This document shows positions 9,257 through 18,068 of a stretch of 64,000 nucleotides of DNA, in pieces. Under the pieces are notes generated by a model that worked only from the letters and a program-made list of their open reading frames with translations, was not told the origin of the DNA and made no database searches. The first letter of the stretch is position 1. Every line of letters begins with the position of its first letter. The translations under genes were made by a program, and so were the position numbers. Origin of the DNA: Streptomyces sp. 846.5 (lineage in GTDB: Bacteria > Actinomycetota > Actinomycetes > Streptomycetales > Streptomycetaceae); the NCBI RefSeq assembly GCF_004365705.1, contig NZ_SOBN01000001.1, positions 5,442,001 to 5,506,000 on the forward strand, written 5' to 3'.

Positions 9257-12100
9257 TCAGGATGAGGCTGCGAAGGTCCCGTTCAGGTCCACGATCAGGT
9301 CGACCGGGGTATTGCCGCCGTTGTAGAGGACGATCGACCCGTCCGAGCCGATCGGTGTCACGGCGGCATTGGCCACTGTCTGCCCGGCGGCGAAGTTCAG
9401 GCTGGACGCGTTCGGCAGCGACGTGCCGTCGGGGTAGGCGCTGATGAACCCGGAGCCGGTGGTACCGGTGACGGTCAGATTGAGCTCTGCCGCCACGGCG
9501 CTGAGGGGAGCTCCGCTCAGCCCGGTTATGTGGAGCTTGATCGACGTCCGGGCACCGAGCTTGGTGATGTGCCCGCCCGTGCCGGTGCCGTACCTGGTGT
9601 CGAGGATCCGGGTCGGCCCGGTCGGCATGATCACGGAACCGCTGGCGTAGGCCTGGTAGTAGCCGACCAGGTCCGCGACGAAGTCGGCGGCGCCGGCGCC
9701 GCCGTTGGAGAGGACGACCCTGCCGTCGGTCACCGGCACCACGACCAGGTTGGAAACGGTCTGCCCCGCAGCCCAGTTGGAGTCGGAGGTGCCCGGGTTG
9801 CCGTAGCCGTCGCCATAGGCCGTCAGGGCCCCGGCAGTCTTGGTGTCCGTGGTGGTCACGTTGAGCACCACCGCAGTGGCACTGGTGGGAACGCTGTTGT
9901 GGCCGCCGACCGTCACGGTCACAGAACCACCGCCGCTGACCGAGGACTTGGCAGCTCCGGTGCCGTAGCGGGTGTCCAGCACACGCACCGGGCCCACGGC
10001 ACCGTAGGTGTCACCGCTGCTGTTGGATGCCGAGCCCATCTGGTAGCCGAAGGTGTCGACGATCAGATCGATCGGTCCCGCGCTGCCGTTGTAGAAGTCC
10101 ACCTCACCGTCGCTTCCGGCCGAGGCCAGAAGGCTGTTGGCGACCGTCAGTCCCCGGACGAAGTTGAGCGTCGAACTGGTCGGGCGAGTGGTGCGGTCCG
10201 GGTAGACGGTGACGTATCCGCTCGCCTTGGTGTTTGTGACGGTGACCGTCACGCCGACTCCGTCCACGCCCGGGTAAGCGTCACCGAACAGACTCAGCGG
10301 CAGCTGGACGGTCCCGTGCGCCGGAACGCTGTCCACATGGCGGTTTCGACTGTCGAAGACACGCTCAGGGCCCTTCGGGACGAACTCGTCGCCTACGGTG
10401 ACCGTCGTGCTGGCCGTCGAGGTGCGACCAAGCACGTCGGTGGTGACGATCTTGGCCGTGTAGGTGCCCGGGTGGGCATACGACTGGCCGAACGTGTCCT
10501 GGGTGATCGTCGTCGGCGATGTGCCGTCTCCTGGGTAGAACTGGGCGCTCTTGATCTCCCAGCGATTGGCTCCCGCGTCGAGGGCGAAGCCGGCCCCGTC
10601 GGGCCAGACCCAGCCCAACGACCCGCTCGAACCGAGGCTCGTTGCGGTGAGCGTGACGCCCGGAGCGGTGGATGTGGCCACTTGGACGGTCTGGGTCCGC
10701 TTCACGGCGTACCCGTTGACGTCGGCCGTCGTGGTGGTCGCCGTGTGGATGCCGGGTGCGCTGTACACATGCGAGATCTGGCCGCCACTGACCGTCTGAG
10801 CGCTGCTGCCGTCACCGAAGTCGACCGTGGTCGTGAGGGCGTCTCCCCAGCTGTCACCGGCGTTCGGCGTGACCGAGAAGGTGTACGGGGCGGCCCCCAG
10901 CGGGGTGGCCGGGCTGTAGGTCGGGGCGAGCGCGAGGGTGTCCTCGCGCTCGACCGCACCCCGGTCCACGAATCCACCGCCCGTGCCGGTGTTCGGCGTG
11001 TTCGGGTCGTCGGCGCGCGGGTTGCCGTAGAAGTCGGTGGCGGCCTCGCCGGGTGCCGACGCGTCGGCGGAGTCGATCAGCGGGGATCCTTCCGCGGGCG
11101 TCGGCGTCACGTCCGCCGTCGGGATGTCGATGTCGTGGCTGCCCTGACCGGGTACACCCGCTGCGAAGGCCGCCGCGGTCGAGTAATTCGTGCTGCCCCA
11201 GGAGTAGTCGAACCGGGGCGCCACCGCGGACCACGCGTTGTATCCGACGTTCACGCCACTGGTGGAGTCCGCCCCGACCGACAGCAGCGGGAGCGCCGCA
11301 CAGGCGGACGGGTCCGCGGCGTACCCCCTGACGGCGTTGTTCTCGACTGTGACACCGGTGGAGCCGCCGGAGATGCCGATCGCGGGCTCGCAGGAAGCAC
11401 CTGCGACCGTGTTCCCTGACACGGACAGCCCCGAGACGCCGGTGGCCGAGATCACCTGGCCGTGAGTGGCGGCCATGATGTCGTCGGCGATCGTGACCTG
11501 GCCGGCTCCCGCGGCGAGTTGGACCGCGCCGCCGGTGCTGATGTCGGCGGTCCTGGTCACCACAATGCCCGACGACGAACCGTCGATCGCGATGCCGTGC
11601 GTCGTGGCGGTACCTCCAGTGACGTCGTCTGTGTCGAAGGTGATGTTGTGGGAGCCCTTGACGTCGATCCCGGAGTTCAGGTTGCCCTGGACCGTGATCC
11701 CACTGATGCGGACGTCGTGCACATCAGTCAGGGTGAGGATCGTCGCCGTGGAGCCTGAGTTCTCGATCGTCACCGGAGTGTTCCAGTTGATGCCGGAACG
11801 GGGCGTGGCTGACTCGAAGGTGATCGGGGCGCCCGGATTTCCGGAACGCGAGAGGGTCGCCGGGCCCAGATAGATACCCGGCTCAACAAGGACTGTCTGT
11901 CCGGGATTCACGGCGTTCGCGGCTGCCTGAATGGTGCAGAAGGGTCGGGCTTCAGTGCCCGGTCCAGCGTTGTTGCAGGAGGAGGACGTGCTCACGTAGA
12001 GGTCGGTCGGTTGGGCGGCGTAGGCCGTGGCCACCGGGGTCAGGCCGCCGCCGGCGAGCAGCGCCGCGGCCGTGATGGCGACTTTGCGCCTGAAATTCAT
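9257..12100 (-). CDS. Large secreted beta-helix/PKD protein with three C-terminal repeat domains
   Basis: The 947-residue exported protein starts at ATG 12100 (MNFRRKVAITAAALLAGGG), with a signal peptide ending at AYA. Residues about 30-380 form a right-handed parallel beta-helix of the DUF1565/pectate-lyase-like type (DLYVSTSSSCNNAGPGTEARP, then IQAAANAVNPGQTVLVEPG and many N/G-rich turns). Next come two PKD-like Ig folds (DFGDGSSAQTVSGG with SHVYSAPG, and a related FYPGDGTSP with SYAHPGTY). The last 370 residues are three copies of a domain of about 120 residues, each with RV.D.R, a beta-strand VNVT-like segment, NFxxGxTVAN and DLIVDxxG. No catalytic residues can be assigned; carbohydrate binding or degradation is likely. 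Expressed alone. Confidence 0.75.
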   Translation of the reverse strand: MNFRRKVAITAAALLAGGGLTPVATAYAAQPTDLYVSTSSSCNNAGPGTEARPFCTIQAAANAVNPGQTVLVEPGIYLGPATLSRSGNPGAPITFESATPRSGINWNTPVTIENSGSTATILTLTDVHDVRISGITVQGNLNSGIDVKGSHNITFDTDDVTGGTATTHGIAIDGSSSGIVVTRTADISTGGAVQLAAGAGQVTIADDIMAATHGQVISATGVSGLSVSGNTVAGASCEPAIGISGGSTGVTVENNAVRGYAADPSACAALPLLSVGADSTSGVNVGYNAWSAVAPRFDYSWGSTNYSTAAAFAAGVPGQGSHDIDIPTADVTPTPAEGSPLIDSADASAPGEAATDFYGNPRADDPNTPNTGTGGGFVDRGAVEREDTLALAPTYSPATPLGAAPYTFSVTPNAGDSWGDALTTTVDFGDGSSAQTVSGGQISHVYSAPGIHTATTTTADVNGYAVKRTQTVQVATSTAPGVTLTATSLGSSGSLGWVWPDGAGFALDAGANRWEIKSAQFYPGDGTSPTTITQDTFGQSYAHPGTYTAKIVTTDVLGRTSTASTTVTVGDEFVPKGPERVFDSRNRHVDSVPAHGTVQLPLSLFGDAYPGVDGVGVTVTVTNTKASGYVTVYPDRTTRPTSSTLNFVRGLTVANSLLASAGSDGEVDFYNGSAGPIDLIVDTFGYQMGSASNSSGDTYGAVGPVRVLDTRYGTGAAKSSVSGGGSVTVTVGGHNSVPTSATAVVLNVTTTDTKTAGALTAYGDGYGNPGTSDSNWAAGQTVSNLVVVPVTDGRVVLSNGGAGAADFVADLVGYYQAYASGSVIMPTGPTRILDTRYGTGTGGHITKLGARTSIKLHITGLSGAPLSAVAAELNLTVTGTTGSGFISAYPDGTSLPNASSLNFAAGQTVANAAVTPIGSDGSIVLYNGGNTPVDLIVDLNGTFAASS

Positions 12101-12365
12101 GAATGTCCTCAATTCCCGCCAGGCGGGAACAAGTCGGGCAGGCATTTCGTGTGGTCGGATTCCACGAAGGTCGCCAGGATGCTACTCCCGGCCCGAACGC
12201 TCTGAAGCGGCATTTTCGCCCCTTGGGGCAAAAGGAGAGCGGCCTAGTCTGTGGCCTTCGTCACAGGTGAGGCCCGGGCAACGGATGGGTCCCGCCGCCG
12301 GCCCGGTGCGCGGTGAAGGACGTCGTAGGATGCACCCCCTCTGATCGAAGAAGCTGGGAGACATT

Positions 12366-12956
12366 TTGAGAACCTCCGTACGCCGAACAGCAGCACTGGC
12401 CGTTGTTGCTGGCACCTTCGGTGTCCTGCTCGGTGCTGTCGGTTCGGCATCGGCGATCGCACGGGAGGGGTCTGCCAGCACTGCGACGTTCGCCTGCACG
12501 TCTGGATCTTTGGGTGTCCGTCAGGTGGGCTCGCACAACCAGACGGCACAGCGCTCCGGCCAGAAGCTGGATGCCTACATGCGCATCCCCGATACTCAGT
12601 CCGCGCCGATGGTCAACACCGTCGTGAACTTCACGTTGCGCACCCCGGGAGACAAGCTTGGTCCGGCTCCCACGGTCTGGTGGCGTATGGACACCGGTAG
12701 ATGGCACCTGATGACCATGCACTGGAAGCCCAACGGCGGAACCAAACTCCACCTGTGGCAGAGCGGCGATACGGTGGTCGGGACGATCCCTGCACGCGGG
12801 GCGCGCACGCTGGAAGTCTCGCTGTCCTTCGCTGCCGGCTCGGCCACCGGCGACTACCAAGCCGCGTACCTTGTCGGAGCGCTGGGCTGTCAACACGGGG
12901 ACACGATGCTCAACTCCGGGTACAGCGACTTCTTCTACCGCCCGGGGCGACGTTGA
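12366..12956 (+). CDS. Secreted hypothetical protein
   Basis: I do not recognise this 196-residue protein. TTG 12366 is the start, with AGCTGGGAGA just upstream. Residues 1-30 (RTSVRRTAALAVVAGTFGVL to ASA) form a clear signal peptide, and possibly a twin-Arg-like basic start. The mature part is beta-rich, with TVWWRMDTGRWHLMTMHW, LHLWQSGDTVVGTIPARG and TLEVSLSF. That pattern fits a single Ig-like or jelly-roll domain. Two cysteines (in FACTS and LGCQHG) could form a disulfide outside the cell. It is divergent from the beta-helix gene, and the 265 bases between them probably hold both promoters. Confidence 0.65.
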   Translation: MRTSVRRTAALAVVAGTFGVLLGAVGSASAIAREGSASTATFACTSGSLGVRQVGSHNQTAQRSGQKLDAYMRIPDTQSAPMVNTVVNFTLRTPGDKLGPAPTVWWRMDTGRWHLMTMHWKPNGGTKLHLWQSGDTVVGTIPARGARTLEVSLSFAAGSATGDYQAAYLVGALGCQHGDTMLNSGYSDFFYRPGRR

Positions 12957-13131
12957 AGATCGATCGCGGTGGTCCGCTGGGCCATTGGCTGATGGCGGGG
13001 CCGCCGCCCCTGAGCTCGAACGGCGCGTAGCCGCCGTGCATCTGTGCGACCGCGCAACGGTCCAGTTCAGCGCGAGCCGCGGTGAAGACGGGGCGTGAAC
13101 GCGTGCGGCGGACTTTGAAGGGAAGAAGGTT

Positions 13132-13767
13132 GTGAGCGTCACCGGATTCTGGGTGGTCGGCGTGGTGTCGGACCGCGACATCGCCCACGCGCAGCGGGAG
13201 TCTCTTGGCGCTCGTGCGTTCGGGCGCCAAGTTCCTGAGCGCCGCGGGATCCTGGAGTGGTGGCGAGGGCGGAGTGCTCAGGAGTCGTTCTTCGACCCGA
13301 GCTTGAGCGGACCAGTGCCCACAGAGCAGGCCCTGCGGCTGCAGGACGCCCTCGACGCGATGCGTCCAGCAGACGATCAGTATGAGGCGATCAAGGAGGA
13401 GGTCCTCCAAGTGGTCCCCCAAGGCGAGGGCGTCGGCCTCTTCTGTGCCTCGACGCGCAAGGGCGATCCGTTCGCCGCGCTCGACTATGCCCTTGGCCCG
13501 GAGGTGATGGCCCACTTCCCCGGCTGGTGCGGTGACTTCCTTCTCGATGCAGCCGAGGTTCGCGCTGCGCTTCCAGGCGCTGAGGCCGCACTCGGGCTCT
13601 CACCGGAACGCCGGGGCCGCGTCGAGGAGCGCATCCGGGACTGGCTTGAGGGGATGACCGGAGGCGCCGCCCACGACCTCGACGACCTGGTCGACGGCCC
13701 ACTGCGCGTCCTGCGCCATGGCGCCCAGCACGGACTGGGAGTTGCTGGCTTGACGCTGTGGTACTGA
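13132..13767 (+). CDS. Hypothetical cytosolic protein
   Basis: I do not recognise this 211-residue acidic protein. The start GTG 13132 follows GAAGGGAAGAAGG. There is no signal peptide or membrane helix. Landmarks are a C-terminal Trp (LTLWY), a helical LRLQDALDAMRPADDQYEAI stretch and the motif HFPGWCGDFLLDAAEVRAAL. The N-terminal VTGFWVVGVVSDRDIAHAQ looks like a beta-strand followed by a helix. It resembles DUF-type proteins of Streptomyces that have a conserved FFDPSL and ALDYALGPE. It stands alone between genes on the opposite strand. Confidence 0.55.
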   Translation: MSVTGFWVVGVVSDRDIAHAQRESLGARAFGRQVPERRGILEWWRGRSAQESFFDPSLSGPVPTEQALRLQDALDAMRPADDQYEAIKEEVLQVVPQGEGVGLFCASTRKGDPFAALDYALGPEVMAHFPGWCGDFLLDAAEVRAALPGAEAALGLSPERRGRVEERIRDWLEGMTGGAAHDLDDLVDGPLRVLRHGAQHGLGVAGLTLWY

Positions 13768-13803
13768 GCCGAGCTTCAGCCTCCGGGCCGCCGTGATTAG
13801 GTG

Positions 13804-14616
13804 TCAGCTTCGTGGGTAACCGGTGGGCGGCTGGGTGATGGTGGGGCCACCACGATGGGGTGTGGGGACGTAGTGCTCGGGTGGGTGGGGCAGCGAATCG
13901 ACGCATGTCGGTGAGCAGGCGTTGACGAGGAGTGGCAGCACGTCTGTGGCGACGCGCCGGGAGATCCAGACCTGGCGCAGTTCAGAAAGCTGTAGCGGGT
14001 TGTTGCAGACGCTGCAGTTGCCGAGCGTTGTTCCGCCCCATTGGCCGGGGTCGAGGTCGTTCGGGTTGAGGTCTGCGGTCGGAGTGGGTGACGGCTGCAG
14101 CGCGGGGAACTGGGGCGGCAGTTTGTAGTTGCCGTACACCGAGCGGGTGCTGACCGTGCTGCGCTGCAGATTCTGGCAGCGGGTCAGCTCGTAGGGGAAC
14201 CAGTGCAGCTGATGGGAGGTGTAGGGGCTGAACTCCTCCAGACTCTCCATGCCGCCTATCTCGGGCGGAATGCGGACGAGGTTGCTGCCGTAGAGCACCA
14301 TGTGCCGCACCGACTTCAACTTGGCGATGGTCGGGGGCAGCGTGATGAGCTGTCGCCGTTCCTCGGCGCTCAGTTCGACGAGCGGTTTGAAGACCTCCCG
14401 CCTGTCCGCGGCGGCTTCCTCGATCAACGCGAGGAGGTGTTGCCGGCCCGGAGCCGTGGTGTCCTGGCGATCAGGGTGGAAGTGCACGCTCGGCTGGGGC
14501 CGATCCCGGTATTGCTCAAAGCATTCGCACCGGTCCCGGTCCGGCACACCGCCGGCCGGGCCCACTGCGTCGGCCCAGCGATTCCCGAATACTCGCGGCA
14601 CTTCAGCCTCGCTCAT
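13804..14616 (-). CDS. Leucine-rich-repeat protein
   Basis: The 270-residue product starts at ATG 14616 (MSEAEVPRVFGNRW); earlier in-frame ATGs add an unconserved Arg-rich tail. Residues about 95-175 contain two or three leucine-rich repeats (LITLPPTIAKLKSVRHMVLY, LVRIPPEIGGMESLEEF, LHWFPYELTRCQNLQ) of the bacterial type with L..P..I..L. The C-terminal third is Pro-rich and has a CSVCNNPL and CSPTCVDSL pair that could bind zinc. LRR proteins of this kind mediate protein binding; the partner is unknown. It has no signal peptide. Confidence 0.65.
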   Translation of the reverse strand: MSEAEVPRVFGNRWADAVGPAGGVPDRDRCECFEQYRDRPQPSVHFHPDRQDTTAPGRQHLLALIEEAAADRREVFKPLVELSAEERRQLITLPPTIAKLKSVRHMVLYGSNLVRIPPEIGGMESLEEFSPYTSHQLHWFPYELTRCQNLQRSTVSTRSVYGNYKLPPQFPALQPSPTPTADLNPNDLDPGQWGGTTLGNCSVCNNPLQLSELRQVWISRRVATDVLPLLVNACSPTCVDSLPHPPEHYVPTPHRGGPTITQPPTGYPRS

Positions 14617-14776
14617 GCCGCCGAACATAGCGCCCGCGTCCGCCCGCGTGTGCCGATCCCGGACCATGAGTGCAGTCGTTCCCTACGCGCAGGCGGTGGG
14701 GCCCGCCAGCGGGCGTCGAGGTTTTCGGCTTGGCCCGGCGCGCAGGTGGCGGCGCCGGGCCAAGGCAGGGGGCAGG

Positions 14777-15775
14777 TCAGAGGGCGGCTGCGGCGCTGTG
14801 GAGGTGCTTGGCGGCGAGGGCGAGCCCTTCGGTCTGGGAGTAGGCGGCGTCCTCGTGCTCGATGTTCACCGCCATGTCCGGGTTGATCTCCCTGAGCGCC
14901 CGCAGGAACTCGGTCCAGAAGGCGGTGTCGTGTCCGAGGCCGACGGCGACGAACTTCCAGGCGGGGTTCTCCGGCCAGGCGTTGCACCAGAACCCGTAGC
15001 CGGTGGGCACCTTGCCGGGCGCGTCGGCGGGCACCCGGGTGAACGAGGTGTCCAGCACACCGCGGATGTCGATGCCCGGGCAGAGCGTCGCGTCCTTGGC
15101 GGCGGCGTGGAAGACCAGCGGGCCGAGCCATTTGATGGAGGCGGCCACGTCCATTCCCTGCCACATCAGGTGGGAGGGGTCCATCTCGGCGCCGATGTTC
15201 GTCGCGCCCGTCCCGTCGACCAGCCGCTTGAGCGTGACCGGGGAGAACACCACGTTGTGCGGGTGCATCTCGATGGCAACCCGGACGTCGTGCTCCCGGG
15301 CCAGCGCGTCGATCTCCTTCCAGAACTCGACGGCCACGCCCCACTGGTAGTCGAGGACGTCCATGTAGACGCCGTCCCAGGGGTTGACCACCCAGGAGGG
15401 GTACTTGGCGTCGGGGTCGGACCCCGGGGTGCCCGACATGGTGACGACGTGCCTGACGCCGAGCAGGCCGGCCAGGCGGATGGTGCGGCGCAGGTCGTCG
15501 GCGTGCTTGGGCCCGACCCCGGGGAGCGGGCTGAGCGGGTTGCCGTTGCAGTTGAGTCCGGTGAGTTCCATGCCGCGGTCGGCGAACGTCGCCAGGTACT
15601 CCTCGCGGGCGGTGGCCGAGGACAGCAGCAGGTCGACCGGGCAGTGCGGCGAGGGGATGAAGCCGCCGGTGTTGACCTCCACCGAGGTCAGGCCGTTGGC
15701 CTTGAGGACGTCGAGGGCTTCGGTGAGCGGGCGGTCGTGCAGGCAGGCGGTGTAGGCGCCGAGCTTGAGTGCCAT
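14777..15775 (-). CDS. Sugar phosphate isomerase/epimerase (TIM barrel, AP-endonuclease-2 type)
   Basis: This 332-residue xylose-isomerase-like TIM barrel starts at ATG 15775. Metal ligands of the family can be picked out: Glu in VAIEMHPHNVVFSP, Asp in GAEMDPSHLMWQG, His in VFHAAAKDA and Glu in AVNIEHEDAAY. These enzymes isomerise or epimerise sugars, keto-inositols or their phosphates. It is the third gene of a leftward operon with an oxidoreductase and a second epimerase-like protein, a set typical for inositol or rare-sugar catabolism. The substrate cannot be read from the sequence. Confidence 0.85.
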   Translation of the reverse strand: MALKLGAYTACLHDRPLTEALDVLKANGLTSVEVNTGGFIPSPHCPVDLLLSSATAREEYLATFADRGMELTGLNCNGNPLSPLPGVGPKHADDLRRTIRLAGLLGVRHVVTMSGTPGSDPDAKYPSWVVNPWDGVYMDVLDYQWGVAVEFWKEIDALAREHDVRVAIEMHPHNVVFSPVTLKRLVDGTGATNIGAEMDPSHLMWQGMDVAASIKWLGPLVFHAAAKDATLCPGIDIRGVLDTSFTRVPADAPGKVPTGYGFWCNAWPENPAWKFVAVGLGHDTAFWTEFLRALREINPDMAVNIEHEDAAYSQTEGLALAAKHLHSAAAAL

Positions 15776-15818
15776 GGGTCCTTGTCCTTCTGTACGGGTG
15801 GTCAGGCTGTACGCGTGG

Positions 15819-17015
15819 TCAGGCGGTCGGGGGAACCGTGACGGCGGCGCCGCCGTTGTGGGAGGACTCGACGACGGCCTGGATGATCTCCATGGTCCGC
15901 AGCGCATCGGCGAACGTGGCGCAGGCCGGCAGCGGCTCGGCGGCCCCCGCGACCTGGTCCAGGAAGGCCCGGGCCTGGAAGGTGAACATCTCGGCGTTGC
16001 CGCCGCCCACGCCGGGCGCCTCCATCGGGTAGCCGCCCGCGAAGTACGGCAGCTGCGGACCGGCGATGATCTGTCGTGCCCCCCGGGTACGGGCCTCCGG
16101 CTGGGCGTCGTCGAAGAGGTACTCGGCCGGTCGGTGCTGGTCGAACGCGGCCCGGCCGCCCAGTCCCAGGACGTCGAAGGCGAGCCCGTTGGGCAGGCCG
16201 AACGCGGTGCGCGACACGGAGAAGGTGCCCACCAGGCCGGACGCGAAGCGGGCAATGAAGGACGCGGTGTCCTCGTTCTCGACCTCGCCGAACTCGTCTG
16301 ACACAGGTGCGGCGTTGTGCCCGACGACAGCGCCCAGCGGAAGCGGCCGCTTGGGGATCTGCATCGACAGCGACGCGCCGGAGACCGCGGCGATGGGCCC
16401 GGCGATGTGCTCCGCGGCGTCGATCACGTGCGCGCCGATGTCGCCGAGCGCGCCGGAGCCCGGGTGGCCCTTGAACCGCCAGCTCAGCGGCCCGTTCGGG
16501 TCGGTCGCGTAGTCGCACCAGTACCGGCCGCTGAACAGCGTGAGGCCGCCCAGCTCGCCGCGCCGGACATGGTCGCGGATCGCGGCGATGGCGGGGGAGC
16601 GGCGGAAGGTGTAGCCGACGGCGGTCACGACGTCGGCGCCGCGCTCCAACTCGGCCATCGCGCGGGCGTCTTCGAGCGAGCCGGCCAGCGGCTTCTCGCA
16701 CAGCACGTGCTTGCCCGCGGCGACCAGCGCCTCCGCGATAGGGCGGTGCAGGCTGTTGCCGACGACGATGCTGACGGCGTCGATCGTCGGGTCCTCGACC
16801 ACGGCCTCCCAGCTCGGGAGCGCCTTCTCGTACCCGTACCGGCGGGCCGCGTCCTCGCCGAGTTCGACGTTGGCGTCGGCAATCGCGGCCAGCCGGACCG
16901 GTGACAGGCCGGCGCCGAAGACGGTGTTGACGTTGCGGTAGCCGGCGGCGTGGCTGCGGCCGGCCATGCCGGCCCCGATCACCGCGACGGAGATGGGCTT
17001 CCCGGGCGTGGTCAT
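15819..17015 (-). CDS. Gfo/Idh/MocA family NAD(P)-dependent oxidoreductase
   Basis: The 398-residue protein has an N-terminal Rossmann fold (VAVIGAGMAGRSHAAGYRNV), the family signature lysine in HVLCEKPLAGS (about residues 104-114), and the C-terminal beta-sheet domain with DIGAHVIDAAEHI, whose His and Asp take part in catalysis. It would oxidise or reduce a sugar or inositol hydroxyl with NAD(P). It lies between the two isomerase-type genes, 43 bases from the next and 59 from the previous, in one leftward operon downstream of the LacI operator. Confidence 0.88.
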   Translation of the reverse strand: MTTPGKPISVAVIGAGMAGRSHAAGYRNVNTVFGAGLSPVRLAAIADANVELGEDAARRYGYEKALPSWEAVVEDPTIDAVSIVVGNSLHRPIAEALVAAGKHVLCEKPLAGSLEDARAMAELERGADVVTAVGYTFRRSPAIAAIRDHVRRGELGGLTLFSGRYWCDYATDPNGPLSWRFKGHPGSGALGDIGAHVIDAAEHIAGPIAAVSGASLSMQIPKRPLPLGAVVGHNAAPVSDEFGEVENEDTASFIARFASGLVGTFSVSRTAFGLPNGLAFDVLGLGGRAAFDQHRPAEYLFDDAQPEARTRGARQIIAGPQLPYFAGGYPMEAPGVGGGNAEMFTFQARAFLDQVAGAAEPLPACATFADALRTMEIIQAVVESSHNGGAAVTVPPTA

Positions 17016-17074
17016 GGCTGTGCCTTTCGGAGGAAGGGAGATCAGCGGTTGCTGGGCGCACGGGGGCTGTGCGG

Positions 17075-17932
17075 TCAGGGCCCGGTCGCGAGGTATTCGT
17101 CGATCTTCTTCCGCATGAAGGTCGAGGACTCCTTCGCGCGCTCCTCCCAGGCGAAGACGCAGGCGGTCAGCGTGCCGTCGAAGCCGTGGGCCTTCAGCTC
17201 GCGGAAGAGTTCGTCGAAGTCGACCTCGCCCTGGCCGATGTCCAGGTGCTGGTGGATGCGGGCCGCGGTGCCGGGCGGGTTGAGGATGTAGCGGTTGCCG
17301 GAGGACGCCGTGTGGTCGAAGGCGTCGGCGAGGTGGACGTGGCTGAGCAGGTCGCCCGCGTATTCGATGATGCCCGGTGCGTCGTCGCCGATGTGGAAGG
17401 TGTGGGGAGCGCAGTAGAGGAAGCTGACATGGGGGTGGTTGATGCCGCGGATGAGGTTGACGGCGTCGTAGCCGTTCTCGATGAAGTCGTCCGGGTGCGG
17501 TTCCAGTGCGAGGTGGATGCCCTCCCGCTCGAACAGGGGGAGGAGCTCGTCCATGGACTTCCAGAACTGGGCTTCGCTCCGCTCGGAGTCCTCGGGCCGG
17601 CCGTTGAACTCGGAGATCATGCTGTCCACACCGAGATCGGCAGCGATCTGGATGGCGCGCTTCCAGTACCGTACGGCGGCCTGCCGCGCGTCCTCGTCCG
17701 GCCCCGACCAGCGGAACAGCGGCAGTACCGAGGAGACGCCGACGCCCGCGGACGCCAGCGCCGTGCGGAACGTCTTCACCGTGCCGTCATCCACGCGCGG
17801 GTGCCGGAAGAACGGGATGAAGTCCTCCCGTGGCGAGAGCTCGATCCACTCGTAGCCCAGCTCGGCCACTGCTGCGGGCAGTTGGAGCAGCGGGATGTTG
17901 CGGATCATGTAGGGGTCGAGTGCGATCTTCAC
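17075..17932 (-). CDS. Sugar phosphate isomerase/epimerase, first gene of operon
   Basis: This 285-residue TIM-barrel protein of the xylose-isomerase-like superfamily has a clear start (MKIALDPYMIRNIPLLQLP). Probable metal ligands are Glu in LALEPHPDDFIENG, His in LSHVHLADAFD and acidic residues near DIGQGEVDFDELF. It differs from the other epimerase at 14777-15775 and so probably handles a different intermediate. It is transcribed leftward from the divergent region with the lacI-type gene; the 14-bp palindrome at 17980-17993 lies 48 bases before its start. Confidence 0.85.
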   Translation of the reverse strand: MKIALDPYMIRNIPLLQLPAAVAELGYEWIELSPREDFIPFFRHPRVDDGTVKTFRTALASAGVGVSSVLPLFRWSGPDEDARQAAVRYWKRAIQIAADLGVDSMISEFNGRPEDSERSEAQFWKSMDELLPLFEREGIHLALEPHPDDFIENGYDAVNLIRGINHPHVSFLYCAPHTFHIGDDAPGIIEYAGDLLSHVHLADAFDHTASSGNRYILNPPGTAARIHQHLDIGQGEVDFDELFRELKAHGFDGTLTACVFAWEERAKESSTFMRKKIDEYLATGP

Positions 17933-17979
17933 GCGGATCTCCCGGAGGGGGGACTGGACGGGGGTCGGTGGCCCGTTTT

Positions 17980-17993
17980 TTAAAGCGCTTTAA
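17980..17993. promoter_or_regulatory. LacI-family operator palindrome
   Basis: TTAAAGCGCTTTAA is a perfect 14-base palindrome with the central CG typical of LacI/GalR operators. It lies in an unusually AT-rich patch between the divergent sugar operon and the LacI-type gene. It can serve repression of the operon and autoregulation. Confidence 0.75.
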
Positions 17994-18068
17994 GTGCTGG
18001 TACTATCGGCGCAGCTGCGGGCAGGTGTCAAGTGCGTGGCCGAAACCGACCTGAGATCGGGAGATCAC

